A stretch of 64,000 nucleotides of DNA from Mucilaginibacter polytrichastri (lineage in GTDB: Bacteria > Bacteroidota > Bacteroidia > Sphingobacteriales > Sphingobacteriaceae): assembly GCF_001911425.1 (NCBI RefSeq), contig NZ_MPPL01000001.1, forward strand, positions 2,784,265 through 2,848,264, read 5' to 3'. The translations under genes and the position numbers were made by a program. The notes beneath the pieces are model-generated. The model searched no databases. It saw only the letters and a program-made list of their open reading frames with translations, and was not told where the DNA came from. Below are positions 9,336-17,888 of the stretch, piece after piece; the first letter of the stretch is position 1; the number at the start of each line of letters is the position of its first letter.

Positions 9336-11069
9336 TTAAACGTTTAGTTTTTTTCTTTCCTGTAATATAAATTCGGCTGTACGCATAGATAGCGCGAGGA
9401 TGGTCCATGTCGCATTCTTATCGCCTTGCTGTACAAACGGGGCAGCATCAACCACAAAAAGGTTTTTGCAATCATGTGCCTGGCACCATTTATTAAGGGC
9501 CGATTTTTTAGGGTCATTACCCATGCGTACGGTGCCCACCTCATGTATAATTTTGCCTGGTGCTTCTAAGCCATAATTGGTATCGGCACCTTCGGGGCCA
9601 TTATATATAGCACCCATGTTATGCATAATTTCCTGGAAGGTTTCCTGCATATGCTTAGCCTGTTTAATCTCTTCGGCTGCCCATTTATAATGAAACCTTA
9701 ATACAGGTATTCCATATTTATCAACCACTTGTGGGTCTATTTCACAATAATTATCGTAACGGGCTATTGCAGTACCGCGGCCGGCCATACCAAACTGGGT
9801 ACCGTAAAATCTGCGGTAATCATCTTTTAAACTTACACCATAGCCTCCGGCTTCTTTCATTTTACCATCGCGCCCCGGCACCCGGCCGTTCATGTCCTGA
9901 ATATTGCGCCCAAACCCGTAAGATGGCATATGCATGCCCCCACCATATTCAATGTGATATCCACGCGGAAAATCCAGCTTTTTATTATCCAGCCACCATG
10001 GCGAATAAATGTGTACACTGCCTGCACCGTCTTCATTATAACGTTTACGGTCAAGCAATTGCGGCAGAAACCCGCTTGCGCCAGATCCGGTAGAATCATG
10101 CAGGTACCGCCCCACTACGCCACTGCTGTTAGCCAGCCCACCGGGGTGTGCAGCCGAGCGTGAGTTAAGCAGTATACGGGCCGATTCTGCAGCACTGGCA
10201 CCAAGTATTACCGTTTTGGCATTTACCTGGTACTCCTGCATATCTTCTTTATTTATATAAGATACACCAGTAGCTATGCCCTCTTTATTGGTGAGCACCT
10301 CGCGCACCATGGCATTGGTAATTACCTTTAAATTACCAGTTTTTACAGCCGGGATAACCAGGCAAGATGAAGCCGAGAAATCGCCATAAATTTTACAGCT
10401 GCGGCCACATTGCCCGCAATAGAAACAAGGCGAGCGGTCTTTATTACCGGGCAAGGCTTCTGTTAGCACAGCACCGCGGCCGGCAATTACATTTACGCCT
10501 GCTTTTTGTGCGCCTTTTTTTATAAACAATTCATTTAGCCTCGGTTTAGGCGGGGCCATAAATATGCCATCAGGCTCGTTTTCTAAATTTTCTTTGGTGC
10601 CATAAATGCCTATTAAACGGTCAACCTTGTCATAATAAGGCTTAACATCATCATAGGTGATTGGCCAGTCATCGGTAAGGCCGTCTTTAGCTTTAAAATC
10701 GTGCGGCCCCATCCTTAACGAAATACGGCCCCAATGGTTGGTTTTACCACCCAGCATCCGCGACCTAAACCATTGAAATTCTGTTTTATCTTTGGTGGTG
10801 TAAGGTTCGCCCTCCAGCTGCCAGCCTCCGTAAGCGGCATCAAAATCGCCAAAAGGGCGGGTGGTGCCTGCCCCACGGCGGGGAGATTCCCAAGAGAACT
10901 TCAGTTGTTGTGAATCTTTTTGAGGATCGAAATAAACACCGGCTTCCAGCATCAGCACTTTTATGCCGGCGTTAGCCAAAACATAACCGGCCATGCCGCC
11001 GCCCGCGCCCGAACCTACAATTACCACATCATAAGTGGTGGATGATTTTTTAATCTGTAAATCGCTCAT
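9336..11069 (-). CDS. GMC-family FAD oxidoreductase, large subunit of a periplasmic sugar/glycoside dehydrogenase
   Basis: 577 residues. FAD-binding motif VVIVGSGAGGGMAGYVLANAG lies at the N terminus. Near residue 213 is the cluster CFYCGQCGRSC; its C-x5-C-x3-C spacing fits that described for the 3Fe-4S cluster of FAD glucose dehydrogenase alpha subunits. The C-terminal active-site region has EVGTVRMG and DKNATWTILALSMRTAEF, carrying the His/Asn type residues of GMC enzymes. It has no signal peptide of its own and is expected to ride with the Tat-exported small subunit encoded next. In the glucoside 3-dehydrogenase group such pairs oxidise the C3 hydroxyl. The expected cytochrome c partner is not in this cluster. 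Confidence 0.88.
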   Translation of the reverse strand: MSDLQIKKSSTTYDVVIVGSGAGGGMAGYVLANAGIKVLMLEAGVYFDPQKDSQQLKFSWESPRRGAGTTRPFGDFDAAYGGWQLEGEPYTTKDKTEFQWFRSRMLGGKTNHWGRISLRMGPHDFKAKDGLTDDWPITYDDVKPYYDKVDRLIGIYGTKENLENEPDGIFMAPPKPRLNELFIKKGAQKAGVNVIAGRGAVLTEALPGNKDRSPCFYCGQCGRSCKIYGDFSASSCLVIPAVKTGNLKVITNAMVREVLTNKEGIATGVSYINKEDMQEYQVNAKTVILGASAAESARILLNSRSAAHPGGLANSSGVVGRYLHDSTGSGASGFLPQLLDRKRYNEDGAGSVHIYSPWWLDNKKLDFPRGYHIEYGGGMHMPSYGFGRNIQDMNGRVPGRDGKMKEAGGYGVSLKDDYRRFYGTQFGMAGRGTAIARYDNYCEIDPQVVDKYGIPVLRFHYKWAAEEIKQAKHMQETFQEIMHNMGAIYNGPEGADTNYGLEAPGKIIHEVGTVRMGNDPKKSALNKWCQAHDCKNLFVVDAAPFVQQGDKNATWTILALSMRTAEFILQERKKLNV

Positions 11070-11140
11070 ATTAATAAAATAGACGCTCCTGTAATATAAA
11101 ATAAAGGTTTATTAAGAGTTATAAAGGTATCTGCGGTTTG

Positions 11141-12568
11141 TTAAGCTTTAAGCTCAAAACCTGTACGATATTCGCGCTTAATATACTGGTTAACTGCGTC
11201 AAAATTAGTAACCTTCATTAAATTATTATCCCATAGTAATTTAATACGGCCACCTTTAAGTTCGTGCCCGCGCACTGCCAGATTTGCCATTAATAATGCC
11301 TCGGTAAGCGGGCCAGCTTTATCAAACGACGAACTTAGCTCGGTTTTGCCATAGCCAGCCAAACAGCCCTCTACCCATTGCGCGTAATGTCCTTCGGCCC
11401 CTCCCGGTACACGGGCCCATTTACGTGGTGCATTTGCGCTTTTGGTACGCGCTGTTGGTAATAATGTTGGCGCATCAGAATAAGTGCTGGCGTACATTTT
11501 GCCCTTAGTACCAACGAAAAGTGTTCCATTACCTTCTTCACCACCAAACTGTTCATTTGGCAGCAATTCCTGCGGCCTTTCCGGCTCTATGCCTCCATCC
11601 ATCCAATGCAGTGTAACATCGCCTTTGGTTTTATTGGTTTTAGGGAAAGTTAAGGTGATATGGCTTGACGGAGGGCAGCTTTCCGGGAAATGCCCTTCTT
11701 TAAACTCATCTACATAAACACTGCCTACGCTGGCCTGTACATCCTTAGCATATTGTATGCCCAATACCCTAAAAGGGGCTTCAACCAGGTGGCAGCCCAT
11801 ATCGCCAAGGGCACCTGTGCCGTAATCCCACCAACCGCGCCAGTTAAATGGCACCAGTTTATCAACATATGCCTTTTGTGGTGCGGTACCCAACCAAAGG
11901 TTCCAATCCAGCTCTTTGGGTACATTTGGCTGCGGTGCGGGCCATTGAATGCCCTGCGGCCAAACAGGGCGGTTTGTCCAGCAATAAACGGTGTGCACGT
12001 CGCCTATTAGGTCAGCATCATACCATTCGGATAGTAAACGGGTACCGTCATTTGATGAGCCCTGATTACCCATTTGTGTAACTACCTTATATTTTTTGGC
12101 GGCTTCTGTTAATAGCCGGGCTTCCCATATATCATGCGTCATTGGCTTTTGCACGTAAACGTGCTTGCCCAGCTGCATGGCGTGGTAAGTAATGATAGCA
12201 TGGTTATGATCTGGCGTTGAAATAGATACCGCATCGAAATTCTTATGTTCCTTATCATACATTTCGCGCCAATCTTTATAATACTTCGCTTTAGGAAAAG
12301 CCTCCCGCGATTTTGCCGCGCGGCGGTCGTCTACATCACACAAAAACCCAATTTCGGCCTTGCCGCTTTTGTAAAAGTTGGCTATATCGCTTTGGCCCTT
12401 GCCTCCTGCGCCCACACCGGCAATTACCAGGCGGTCGCTTGGTGCAATAAAACCTTTACCACCCAAAACATAACGCGGCACAATCATAATACCGGCTGCT
12501 AAACCGGCCTTTTTAATAAAGTCCCGCCTGGAGGTATCGGGTACGGTACTTTCAACTTTCTTTTCCAT
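11141..12568 (-). CDS. Gfo/Idh/MocA-family oxidoreductase, Tat-exported
   Basis: 475 residues with a twin-arginine leader (TSRRDFIKKAGLAAG) followed by a Rossmann motif (AGVGAGGKG, about residue 51). DAVSISTPDHNHA and HVYVQKPMTHDIWEARLL are the cofactor and EKP-like motifs (here QKP). A Tat signal on a Gfo/Idh/MocA protein means it folds with bound NAD(H) in the cytoplasm and works in the periplasm with non-dissociating cofactor. Large secreted members of this family act on sugars or glycosides, including NAD-dependent redox-neutral hydrolysis. It lies between susD and the GMC gene, consistent with a shared oxidative pathway. Confidence 0.88.
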   Translation of the reverse strand: MEKKVESTVPDTSRRDFIKKAGLAAGIMIVPRYVLGGKGFIAPSDRLVIAGVGAGGKGQSDIANFYKSGKAEIGFLCDVDDRRAAKSREAFPKAKYYKDWREMYDKEHKNFDAVSISTPDHNHAIITYHAMQLGKHVYVQKPMTHDIWEARLLTEAAKKYKVVTQMGNQGSSNDGTRLLSEWYDADLIGDVHTVYCWTNRPVWPQGIQWPAPQPNVPKELDWNLWLGTAPQKAYVDKLVPFNWRGWWDYGTGALGDMGCHLVEAPFRVLGIQYAKDVQASVGSVYVDEFKEGHFPESCPPSSHITLTFPKTNKTKGDVTLHWMDGGIEPERPQELLPNEQFGGEEGNGTLFVGTKGKMYASTYSDAPTLLPTARTKSANAPRKWARVPGGAEGHYAQWVEGCLAGYGKTELSSSFDKAGPLTEALLMANLAVRGHELKGGRIKLLWDNNLMKVTNFDAVNQYIKREYRTGFELKA

Positions 12569-12606
12569 AGGTATGTTTTATAGGTTTAATGCAGGGTCTT
12601 TAATTT

Positions 12607-12638
12607 AAAAACAGAGACCGGCATTAAACCAGTCTCTG
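12607..12638 (-). terminator. Rho-independent-type terminator after susD (PUL 1)
   Basis: On the minus strand a hairpin (CAGAGACTGG / CCGGTCTCTG, one internal mismatch, 7-nt loop) is followed by a T5 run. It sits just past the susD stop and before the Gfo/Idh gene. It could partly attenuate transcription, so that susCD are expressed above the enzyme genes. Confidence 0.65.
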
Positions 12639-12649
12639 AATCTCAAATT

Positions 12650-14146
12650 CTACCAACCCGTATTTTGGGTAAGCTTTTTATTATTGTTAATTTCTCTTTG
12701 CGGCACAGGCCATAGCAAATACTGCTGCTTCATAACTACGCCCTGCTCGTTTGCAGTGCTAAATGCATCACTAAACTTATTATTCACTACATCATAAATC
12801 ATGTGGGTTCGCTGGATATCAAAGTAGGCTTTATCCTCATACGCCAGCTCATGATAACGCTCTTTCCAGATAGCTTCGCGGAACTGATCTTTTGTAAGGC
12901 CGCTAAGTGGCGCCAATAAGGCACGGGCACGGATCTTATTAACCTGCGTATAAGCATCCGGCGTTGGCCCGCTCACCTCGTTGCTCGCTTCGGCATAAAT
13001 TAGCATGGCTTCGGGTAAACGTAAAAAGGTCCAGTTTTCGTCGCTTATACCTGTACCTAAAGCACTTTCTACATGGAAGTATTTATAAAGGCAGTGCTCG
13101 CCAAATACAACAGTTTTTGTTGCATCGCCATATTGCGGGTAGCTGGAAAAATAGAATTGCCGCTCCTGGGTGCGCTTGTCACCGGCTTCATAACTGTTAA
13201 AGAATTGGTTGGTGGGTATCATGGCGCCTAAATGATCGCCATAAGCGCCTACAGGTAAATTGAAAGGGACGGTGAGCTGAGGTATAGCATTGGTTGAAAC
13301 CCCCACCAAATAACTACCCTGAAAAATTAATTCGCCCTGGTTTTTGTGTGCATTGTCATGCAGGTAGGCATAATCTGTAAACAATGTATAATCCGGCAAT
13401 ACCTTTTGCGCTTCGGCAGCTGCTAAAGCATAATTGGCGGTTATGTTTAACGGGAAACCCGCGGTTGTTAAGTAAACGCTGGACAACAATGTCCTGACAG
13501 CCCCCAGGGAGGCATGCCCTGTTTGATCGGTTTCCGGCAACCCGGATATCTCGGCAGCCTGCAGATCGCTAATTATTAAGGGATAAACTTGTGCCAATGG
13601 GGTGCGGGTAGGGAAAAGATCGGGACTATCAACCGTAACCGGGGCTGTAATTAATGGTACATCTCCATATAGCCTTACCAAATGGTAATAAAAAAATGCC
13701 CTTAAAAAATATGCTTCTCCTAATAATTTCTTCTTTACGGCATCATCCATAGCAATACCGGGGATTTTTGCGATAGCAAGGTTAGCGTTTGCAATGGCGC
13801 TATAACTGTTTTGCCAAACCGTTTCAAAACCAGGGTTCACCGGGTCGGTACGCTCATTGATTACGTTGCCATTATTTACACTTTGCCCAAGCGAGGTAGC
13901 ATGGCCGGCAAATAATTCAATGGTTATAAATGGACTTTCGCCATAAGCGTCGCCATTTTGAAACATGTAAAGCTTGTTGTAGATGCCGTTTACAAAAGCC
14001 TGGGCTTGCGAAGCCGATTCGAAATATGTGCTTTGTACAAAGTTGCTATTGTTCTTTTCGTCTAAATATTTTTTACAGCTACTATTAATAGCCGTTAGGA
14101 CTAATAACAGATATCCAATCCTATATTTTTTAAAATTAAATTTCAT
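12650..14146 (-). CDS. SusD/RagB-family outer-membrane glycan-binding lipoprotein (PUL 1)
   Basis: 498 residues with a lipoprotein signal ending at SSCKKYLD. Helical SusD features are present: FVNGIYNKLY, AIANANLAIAKI, GEAYFLRAFFYYHLVRLYGDVPLI (the TPR-like SusD core) and the C-terminal LLWPVPQREINNNKKLTQNTGW closing motif. It acts at the cell surface, closing over its SusC partner and binding substrate. Its gene follows susC by 22 bp. The ligand cannot be predicted from sequence. Confidence 0.93.
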   Translation of the reverse strand: MKFNFKKYRIGYLLLVLTAINSSCKKYLDEKNNSNFVQSTYFESASQAQAFVNGIYNKLYMFQNGDAYGESPFITIELFAGHATSLGQSVNNGNVINERTDPVNPGFETVWQNSYSAIANANLAIAKIPGIAMDDAVKKKLLGEAYFLRAFFYYHLVRLYGDVPLITAPVTVDSPDLFPTRTPLAQVYPLIISDLQAAEISGLPETDQTGHASLGAVRTLLSSVYLTTAGFPLNITANYALAAAEAQKVLPDYTLFTDYAYLHDNAHKNQGELIFQGSYLVGVSTNAIPQLTVPFNLPVGAYGDHLGAMIPTNQFFNSYEAGDKRTQERQFYFSSYPQYGDATKTVVFGEHCLYKYFHVESALGTGISDENWTFLRLPEAMLIYAEASNEVSGPTPDAYTQVNKIRARALLAPLSGLTKDQFREAIWKERYHELAYEDKAYFDIQRTHMIYDVVNNKFSDAFSTANEQGVVMKQQYLLWPVPQREINNNKKLTQNTGW

Positions 14147-14168
14147 GATGATCTATTTAAATATTTAA

Positions 14169-17100
14169 TTAAAAACTTGCATTTAAACCCAACAGAAAGG
14201 TTCTGGGCTTGGGGTAATCATAAAATTGGATTCCCTGGGTAAAATTGCTGCTTCCGTTATAGGTTGAAGTTTCAGGATCATAACCACTGTATTTTGTGAT
14301 CAAAAAGGCATTCTGAACTTGCGTATATATCCTTAAACGGCTCATTTTTAATTTAGTAAGTGTAGCAGCAGGGAAGTTATAGCCCAGCGTTATTGCCCTG
14401 CCGCGGATAAATGATCCATTCTCTACCTTGGTCGAATATATTTCTGTCTGATACCTTACATAGGCAGGCCGGTCTTCTGCAATACTGGTGTTTTGATTTT
14501 CGGGTGTCCATGCATTAAGTACAGTGGCGTAACTGTTGGCCTGCCCGGTTCTGTCCTGCCCGGAGTGCTTGGTTAGGTTCATGATCTGGTTACCATAATC
14601 AAACTGCAGTTCGATGCCCAGATCAAAACGTTTGTACTGAAAATTATTGGTAAACGTGCCATAGCCATCCGGCGTTGATTTGCCTAAAACGGTTTTATCA
14701 TCGGCAGTAATTTTACCATCGCCGTTTTTGTCCAATATTTTCAAATCGCCGGGTAGCAAACCGTATTTTGCAGCCTGTGTGGCTTCGCCAGTTCCCCAGG
14801 TGCCTAATACTTTATAACCCCAAAACTCACCGGCAGGGTCACCCACACGGGCCAGTAAGAAGTTAGACAGGAATGACGGGCTTAAGAAGATATCATCATT
14901 AGCATCGCCCAGCTTTAAGATCTTATTGCTTAGGAATGAGATATTGAAATTACTGGTCCATGAAAAACTGGTTGATTTTATGTTGATTGAATTGATGGTT
15001 AATTCAAGCCCTTTATTTTGCAAGCTCCCAATGTTTTTATAAACGGTAGTAAAACCACTGGTTTCGGGCAGCGGTGCATTTAACAATAATGCTTTGGTTC
15101 TTTTCAGGTAAGCGTCGGCATCAAAGGTTAAACGGTTATTGAACAAGCCGAACGATACACCTAAATTATATTCACTTGTTTTCTCCCATGCCAAGCCATC
15201 GTTACCTATGCTGGTTTGGGTGGTACCAATAGCCGGGGCACCGGCAAATACATAATTATTGGTATTGATGTTGGCCTGCGATCTGTACTCGCCAATCTCC
15301 GAGTTACCGGTTACGCCATAACTAAACTTAAATTTTAAATCAGAAATGGTACGGTTATCTTTCAGAAAATCTTCCTGAGAGGCTCGCCATGCCACAGCCG
15401 CCGAAGGGAAAAAACCATATTTATTATTAGTGCCGAAACGTGATGAGCCATCTTCGCGGCCTGTAACAGTTAACAAATATTTATCGTGATAACCATACGT
15501 TGCCCGGGCAAAAAATGATTGTGTTTGCCATGCATCGTAATTGGAGGTAGGTATACCGGGTATAGAACCAGAACCCAGGTTATAATAAGAATAAAAATTA
15601 TCTGACAGGTTTTGGGTTGAGCCGTAAGACGTTAACTGCGAGAAATTTATAGTCTCGGTACCAGCCACGACATTAAAAGAATGTACCTTGTTAAATACTT
15701 TGTTGTAGGTAAGGTAATTGTCCCACTCCCAAAAAGTATTGTTATACTGATTTATGGACGCCGAACTATAACTCTGATTGGCTGTTGAACCACCCACAAG
15801 GCCGGTTTGTGAGTGAGGCTGGGTATTGCTTGATGTGGTAACACCAATAGTTGAACGAAAATCTAATCCTGGTAAAAAGGTAATATTGGCGTATCCATTG
15901 CCGCTAAAAACGCGGTTATACGTTAAATCTGTAATTTCATTAGCCTGCGCAACCGGGTTATCCCCACCTTCTAAATTGGGGTAATCTGTTCTTTTACCAT
16001 AAGTTCCGTCGGGGTATTTGATCGGAATAAAAGATGGCATCTCGATCAGCATCCTTGGTATATTGTTACCGCCTGTTCCCCCACCCTGATTTCGGGTTTC
16101 CCGGTAGTTATAATTTAAGGTTGCCCCTACTTTTAACCATGGTTTTATCTGGTCATCCATTGTTAAACGGCCATTATATCTTTTCTGATAGCTGTTTAAA
16201 ATTATCCCCTGGTCATTAGCATAATTTAAAAACAAGCCATAGTTCATTTTATCTGTAGCGTCTGTAAAAGCAAGATTATGATTTTGGCTATAAGCCGTGC
16301 GCGTGGTTGCCTTTTGCCAATCCACATCATACAAAGGGTTTAAATTGGCATCAAATAATTTGCCTATTAATGCTGTGCGGATAATTTTCGGGTCGTCTGC
16401 TGCATATTTGCCTGCAGCCCAGCCTGTTGGATCGTATTTTTTAATATTAGCGTAAGATTGATCTTCGACAGCCATAAACTGTTTTGAATCGAGCACTTTA
16501 AGCTCTTTGGCCATAACCCCTAAACTTCCGTAACCATCGTAGCTAATAGTACCGCCTTTTTTACCGGTACCTCTTTTGGTGGTAACTAAAATTACACCAT
16601 TGGTACCACGCGATCCATAAATAGCTGTGGATGAGGCATCTTTAAGCACATCGATAGAAGCTATATCATTTGGGTTAATAGATGCTCCTCCTTCTGTCCA
16701 GATTACACCGTCTACAACATATAAGGGATCTGTACTGGCGTTTATAGAACTATACCCGCGAATCCTAACTTTGGTATCACCACCGGGCGCGCCCGAATTT
16801 GAAGATACATTTACACCGGCAATTTTTCCGGCAAGCTCCTGCTCCAGATTTACTGCAGGCCGCTCTTGCAGCTCTTTGCCGCTTACGCTACCTACAGATC
16901 CGGTTACATCTACTCTTTTTTGTGTCCCGTAGCCAATAACTACCACATCGTTAAGTACTTTTCCGGCATCTGGCTTCATGGCTACGTTGATAACCGTTTT
17001 GCCGTCAATGGCAATGTCTTGTTTGGTATACCCTATAAATGAAAAGCTAAGCGCTTTTTGGGCTTCAGTATCGGGGATGTTTAAAACATAATTCCCTTTA

Positions 17101-17339
17101 ACATCTGTCATGGTGCCAATTGTAGTACCTGTAATTGTTACGCTCACTCCCGGCAAGGGGCGGTTTTGCTCGTCTACAACATTCCCGCTTGTTTTAATTT
17201 GGGCGTTTGTGGCAGAAATGTGCAGATAACGCACAGGCGCCCCGTAACTAAGCGATGTGCCGGATAATGAAATGGCCGCCAACACCCCTATAGGCAACCA
17301 TTTAATTTTTTGTAATGGGTTAAGTAATTTTACACTCAT
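14169..17339 (-). CDS. SusC/RagA-family TonB-dependent receptor (PUL 1)
   Basis: 1056 residues. After the signal region come a carboxypeptidase-regulatory-like Ig domain (GNVVDEQNRPLPGVSVTITG), the TonB-box-like VVVIGYGTQKR, a plug domain (VRIRGYSSINASTDPLYVVD, then IDVLKDASSTAIYGSRGTNG) and a long beta-barrel ending in a C-terminal Phe. There is no STN domain, so it is not expected to signal through FecR; the DUF6377 regulator upstream fits that. It imports the PUL 1 substrate across the outer membrane with the adjacent SusD. Confidence 0.95.
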   Translation of the reverse strand: MSVKLLNPLQKIKWLPIGVLAAISLSGTSLSYGAPVRYLHISATNAQIKTSGNVVDEQNRPLPGVSVTITGTTIGTMTDVKGNYVLNIPDTEAQKALSFSFIGYTKQDIAIDGKTVINVAMKPDAGKVLNDVVVIGYGTQKRVDVTGSVGSVSGKELQERPAVNLEQELAGKIAGVNVSSNSGAPGGDTKVRIRGYSSINASTDPLYVVDGVIWTEGGASINPNDIASIDVLKDASSTAIYGSRGTNGVILVTTKRGTGKKGGTISYDGYGSLGVMAKELKVLDSKQFMAVEDQSYANIKKYDPTGWAAGKYAADDPKIIRTALIGKLFDANLNPLYDVDWQKATTRTAYSQNHNLAFTDATDKMNYGLFLNYANDQGIILNSYQKRYNGRLTMDDQIKPWLKVGATLNYNYRETRNQGGGTGGNNIPRMLIEMPSFIPIKYPDGTYGKRTDYPNLEGGDNPVAQANEITDLTYNRVFSGNGYANITFLPGLDFRSTIGVTTSSNTQPHSQTGLVGGSTANQSYSSASINQYNNTFWEWDNYLTYNKVFNKVHSFNVVAGTETINFSQLTSYGSTQNLSDNFYSYYNLGSGSIPGIPTSNYDAWQTQSFFARATYGYHDKYLLTVTGREDGSSRFGTNNKYGFFPSAAVAWRASQEDFLKDNRTISDLKFKFSYGVTGNSEIGEYRSQANINTNNYVFAGAPAIGTTQTSIGNDGLAWEKTSEYNLGVSFGLFNNRLTFDADAYLKRTKALLLNAPLPETSGFTTVYKNIGSLQNKGLELTINSINIKSTSFSWTSNFNISFLSNKILKLGDANDDIFLSPSFLSNFLLARVGDPAGEFWGYKVLGTWGTGEATQAAKYGLLPGDLKILDKNGDGKITADDKTVLGKSTPDGYGTFTNNFQYKRFDLGIELQFDYGNQIMNLTKHSGQDRTGQANSYATVLNAWTPENQNTSIAEDRPAYVRYQTEIYSTKVENGSFIRGRAITLGYNFPAATLTKLKMSRLRIYTQVQNAFLITKYSGYDPETSTYNGSSNFTQGIQFYDYPKPRTFLLGLNASF

Positions 17340-17888
17340 AATAATTTAGAGTTTTAGTTTCAATTGGTTAGTTGATTGAAAATTGGTTTTGATATAATGG
17401 TAAATTTTGTTTTTACAGCCAAATCAAGGTGGTACGAGGTTAAATTTGGTGTACATCATATTTTGTTTTTTATAGATAATTGTTATTCAGTTAGCAGCAG
17501 AATGCATAGTAAATCACCGCGCCGTAAAACGGATGTTAATACTTAGCATCTGATGTTATTCAAATACCCGCCTGGAAAAAAAATACTGCTTTAGTAATTG
17601 GTTATCACGTGTGCCCGGTTATTGGTATACAGCCAATACTTGATGCCGATTAATCAAATAATTGGGGGACAAACAAAGTTGTACATACAGAAGTGTAATC
17701 AACCTACCTTAAGAGGAAATCCAGAAAAAATCTAACTTAACCAAAAATTAAATTATTAACATACAGGTAATTAAAGATAGCTGGAGATTGAAAAATCTAA
17801 TTTTAATCCATCTAATTACAATACAAATTGCAGGAAAAAGTGCTGCAAGTGAATATTTTTTACGTAATTTTTCCTTAAAAAAACCGAT
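17340..17888. other. 549-bp regulatory gap between PUL 1 susC and its putative regulator
   Basis: No ORF of note. It holds a promoter-like TTG / CAACTTTG pair (17674-17702, minus strand) that would give susC a leader of about 330 nt. Just downstream of the expected start site, within that leader, is a dyad TATTGG-N7-CCAATA (17620-17638). A second weak dyad, CCAAAT / ATTTGG, is near 17421-17456. Such a long leader leaves room for post-transcriptional control, but I see no known riboswitch class. Confidence 0.5.
17674..17702 (-). promoter_or_regulatory. Putative Bacteroidota-type promoter of PUL 1 susC
   Basis: Read on the minus strand, TTG is followed after 18 nt by CAACTTTG. The Bacteroidota consensus is TTG / TAnnTTTG with about 19-21 nt between. 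One base of the -7 element is off. It is the best match in the 549-bp gap. Confidence 0.4.

Noticed and set aside
9731-10093. 120-codon + strand ORF inside the GMC gene
   Set aside because: Antisense shadow; the minus-strand GMC frame is conserved throughout.
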